Source: Candidatus Nanopelagicaceae bacterium (GTDB lineage Bacteria; Actinomycetota; Actinomycetes; Nanopelagicales; Nanopelagicaceae). Taken from it: a stretch of 7,174 bases of DNA. Shown here piece after piece: positions 6,184 through 7,174 of the stretch (its first letter is position 1; the number at the start of each line of letters is the position of its first letter). The stretch spans positions 1 through 7,174 of the forward strand of contig CANLHC010000041.1 of NCBI GenBank assembly GCA_947490625.1. Direction: 5' to 3'. The position numbers and the translations under genes were made by a program. The notes under the pieces are model-generated. The model ran no database searches. It saw only the letters and a list, made by a program, of their open reading frames with translations, and had not been told where the DNA came from.

Positions 6184-6938
6184 TGGCGCGCAAAGTAAAT
6201 CTTCGGATCTGGCGTGGTGATTCAACGAGCGGATCGCTTCAAAACGTTGAAGTTGATGCCAATGAAGGCGAAGTAGTCCTCGATGTGATTCATCGCGTAC
6301 AAGCAACCCAGATGGGCGATCTCGCAGTTCGTTGGAACTGTAAGGCCGGTAAGTGTGGTTCTTGTTCTATGGAGATCAATGGAAAGCCACGTCTTGCCTG
6401 CATGACTCGCATGAGTTCATTTGAAGAAGGCGAAGAGATCACAGTGACGCCACTTCGCGCCTTCCCTGTGATTAAAGATCTTGTTGCCGATGTCTCCTTT
6501 AACTACAAGAAGGCGATGGAGATTCCGGCGTACGAGCACCCAGCAGATCTTGGTCCAGGCGAAGCACGCATGGAGCAGATCGATGTTGAGCGCAGCCAAG
6601 AATTCCGTAAATGTATTGAGTGTTTCCTCTGTCAAGATACCTGTCACGTTATCCGAGATCACGAAGAGAATAAGAAGTCATTTGCAGGCCCACGCTTCTT
6701 TATTCGTATCGCAGAGCTTGATATGCACCCACTTGATATGTTGAAGAACCGTAAGCGCACCGCTCAAGAAGAGCATGGCCTTGGAATGTGCAACATCACT
6801 AAATGTTGTACTGAAGTTTGCCCAGAGCATATTCGTATTACCGATAACGCGATCATTCCAATGAAGGAGCGCGTTGTGGATGTTAAATATGATCCAGCGC
6901 GCTGGCTAGGTTCCAAGATTCGTCGTCGCGAAGGGTAA
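6183..6938 (+). CDS. sdhB: Succinate dehydrogenase iron-sulfur subunit
   Basis: A 251-residue electron-transfer subunit bridging FAD in SdhA and the membrane subunit. The N-terminal ferredoxin-like domain (1-105) has the [2Fe-2S] ligands C53, C58, C61 and C73. The C-terminal domain has CIECFLCQDTC, giving C144, C147 and C150, which with C213 should hold [4Fe-4S]; C154, C203 and C209 match the [3Fe-4S] ligands, with the same 6- and 4-residue spacings (203-209-213) as E. coli SdhB. C208 is an extra cysteine next to C209. All three clusters therefore look intact. The ATG overlaps the sdhA TAA by one base (TAATG), and GAAAGG at 6165-6170 is a fair ribosome-binding site 12 nt upstream, so translation is probably coupled. 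Length and order (C-A-B) agree with the mycobacterial Sdh1 operon. Confidence 0.95.
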   Translation: MARKVNLRIWRGDSTSGSLQNVEVDANEGEVVLDVIHRVQATQMGDLAVRWNCKAGKCGSCSMEINGKPRLACMTRMSSFEEGEEITVTPLRAFPVIKDLVADVSFNYKKAMEIPAYEHPADLGPGEARMEQIDVERSQEFRKCIECFLCQDTCHVIRDHEENKKSFAGPRFFIRIAELDMHPLDMLKNRKRTAQEEHGLGMCNITKCCTEVCPEHIRITDNAIIPMKERVVDVKYDPARWLGSKIRRREG

Positions 6939-6941
6939 TAC

Positions 6942-6991
6942 TCTCCTTATGGGGATTAACGCAATGAGGAGACGGTGAAAGCCGTTCTCCT
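6942..6991 (+). promoter_or_regulatory. Two alternative hairpins masking the crcB ribosome-binding site and start
   Basis: AGGAGA (6967-6972) includes the crcB Shine-Dalgarno. It can pair with TCTCCT at 6942-6947 upstream or with TCTCCT at 6986-6991 inside the gene. The downstream option extends: GGAGACGG (6968-6975) with CCGTTCTCC (6982-6990), eight pairs with one bulged T and a six-base loop, which hides both the ribosome-binding site and the first base of the GTG. The two folds exclude each other. The sequence does not match the fluoride riboswitch consensus. Pairing is seen; function is inferred. Confidence 0.35.
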
Positions 6992-7174
6992 TGTCGCAGT
7001 CGGCGGCGCACTTGGTTCACTTTTCCGTTATGGAATCTCACTGATCACACCTGACACTGCAGCGGCAACACTTAATGCAAATCTCATCGGCGTTGCACTT
7101 GCCGGATACTTTCTCGTCTTAATGGAACGTCGCGGGATTACCGAACTTCGATGGTTCTTACTTCCGGGATTTTG
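6975..7174 (+). CDS. crcB: Fluoride ion channel CrcB/FluC, N-terminal part (runs off the right edge)
   Basis: Sixty-six codons of a small membrane protein are present. VGGALGSLFRYG at residues 9-20 is the family signature GGxLGxxxRY, ATLNANLIGVALAGYF at 31-46 corresponds to the conserved TLxVNxxG segment with pore asparagine N36, and FLLPGF at 61-66 is the lead-in to the GFTTFSTF signature that would come next. Members are dual-topology or paired channels that export fluoride and protect cells from its toxicity. The GTG at 6975 is the only start giving the usual few residues before GGxLG; an ATG at 6964 runs into a stop after four codons. GAGGAG (6966-6971) lies only 3 nt upstream, a short spacing. 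The gene is 36 bp after sdhB with no terminator between them, so it may be co-transcribed with sdh. Many actinobacteria carry two adjacent crcB genes; that cannot be seen here. Confidence 0.9.
   Translation, partial: MKAVLLVAVGGALGSLFRYGISLITPDTAAATLNANLIGVALAGYFLVLMERRGITELRWFLLPGF

Noticed and set aside
6939..6974. Fluoride riboswitch upstream of crcB
   Set aside because: The 36-bp gap is too short and lacks the conserved GGNGATGGNGTTC-type sequence of the class.

Overview
The window looks like a chromosomal segment of a moderate-GC actinobacterium. The evidence is a three-subunit succinate dehydrogenase of the mycobacterial Sdh1 (type F) kind, an actinobacterial-style seryl-tRNA synthetase, GTG starts mixed with ATG, and TANNNT hexamers 6-7 nt before start codons of genes that lack a Shine-Dalgarno sequence (leaderless transcription). 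Base composition is well below that of Mycobacterium or Streptomyces, so a freshwater planktonic lineage such as acI/Nanopelagicales is a reasonable guess. That placement is inference and was not tested against any database.

Layout. At 1-176 (minus) is the 5' part of a PP2C-family protein phosphatase, divergent from the next gene across 57 bp. At 234-3210 (plus) is a tightly packed cluster: pheA (prephenate dehydratase), serS (seryl-tRNA synthetase) and a Cof-type HAD phosphatase, each overlapping the next by 4 bp. At 3259-3344 is tRNA-Ser(UGA), a substrate of the synthetase encoded upstream. A 142-bp non-coding stretch follows, rich in inverted and direct copies of GGCAAA/TTTGCC. At 3487-6938 is an sdhC-sdhA-sdhB operon for respiratory complex II, and at 6975-7174 is the 5' part of crcB/fluC (fluoride channel). 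No stretch over 300 bp lacks a gene, and I see no mobile element, CRISPR array or phage gene.

How the genes work together. The first cluster is housekeeping: phenylalanine synthesis, serine charging of tRNA and a small-molecule phosphatase. The sdh operon encodes a self-contained complex: flavoprotein SdhA with the covalent-FAD histidine, SdhB with all three Fe-S cluster ligand sets, and a single five-helix membrane subunit whose cytoplasmic face carries a Cys/His cluster (CHTCRH). This matches the mycobacterial Sdh1 architecture, in which a Rieske-type [2Fe-2S] cluster in the membrane subunit relays electrons to quinone.

Most notable observations: (1) serS contains an in-frame 66-bp tandem duplication, 64/66 identical with two synonymous transitions, inserted just before class II motif 1; it is either a real 22-residue insertion or an assembly join of two strain variants. 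(2) The sdhC leader has a CCTTTGCC element complementary to two GGCAAAGG copies exactly 10 bp apart, the second of which forms the ribosome-binding site. (3) The crcB start region has two TCTCCT copies, each able to pair with the same AGGAGA Shine-Dalgarno. (4) A perfect 12-bp inverted repeat links the pheA promoter with the start of the phosphatase gene. I did not find a wholly new system.
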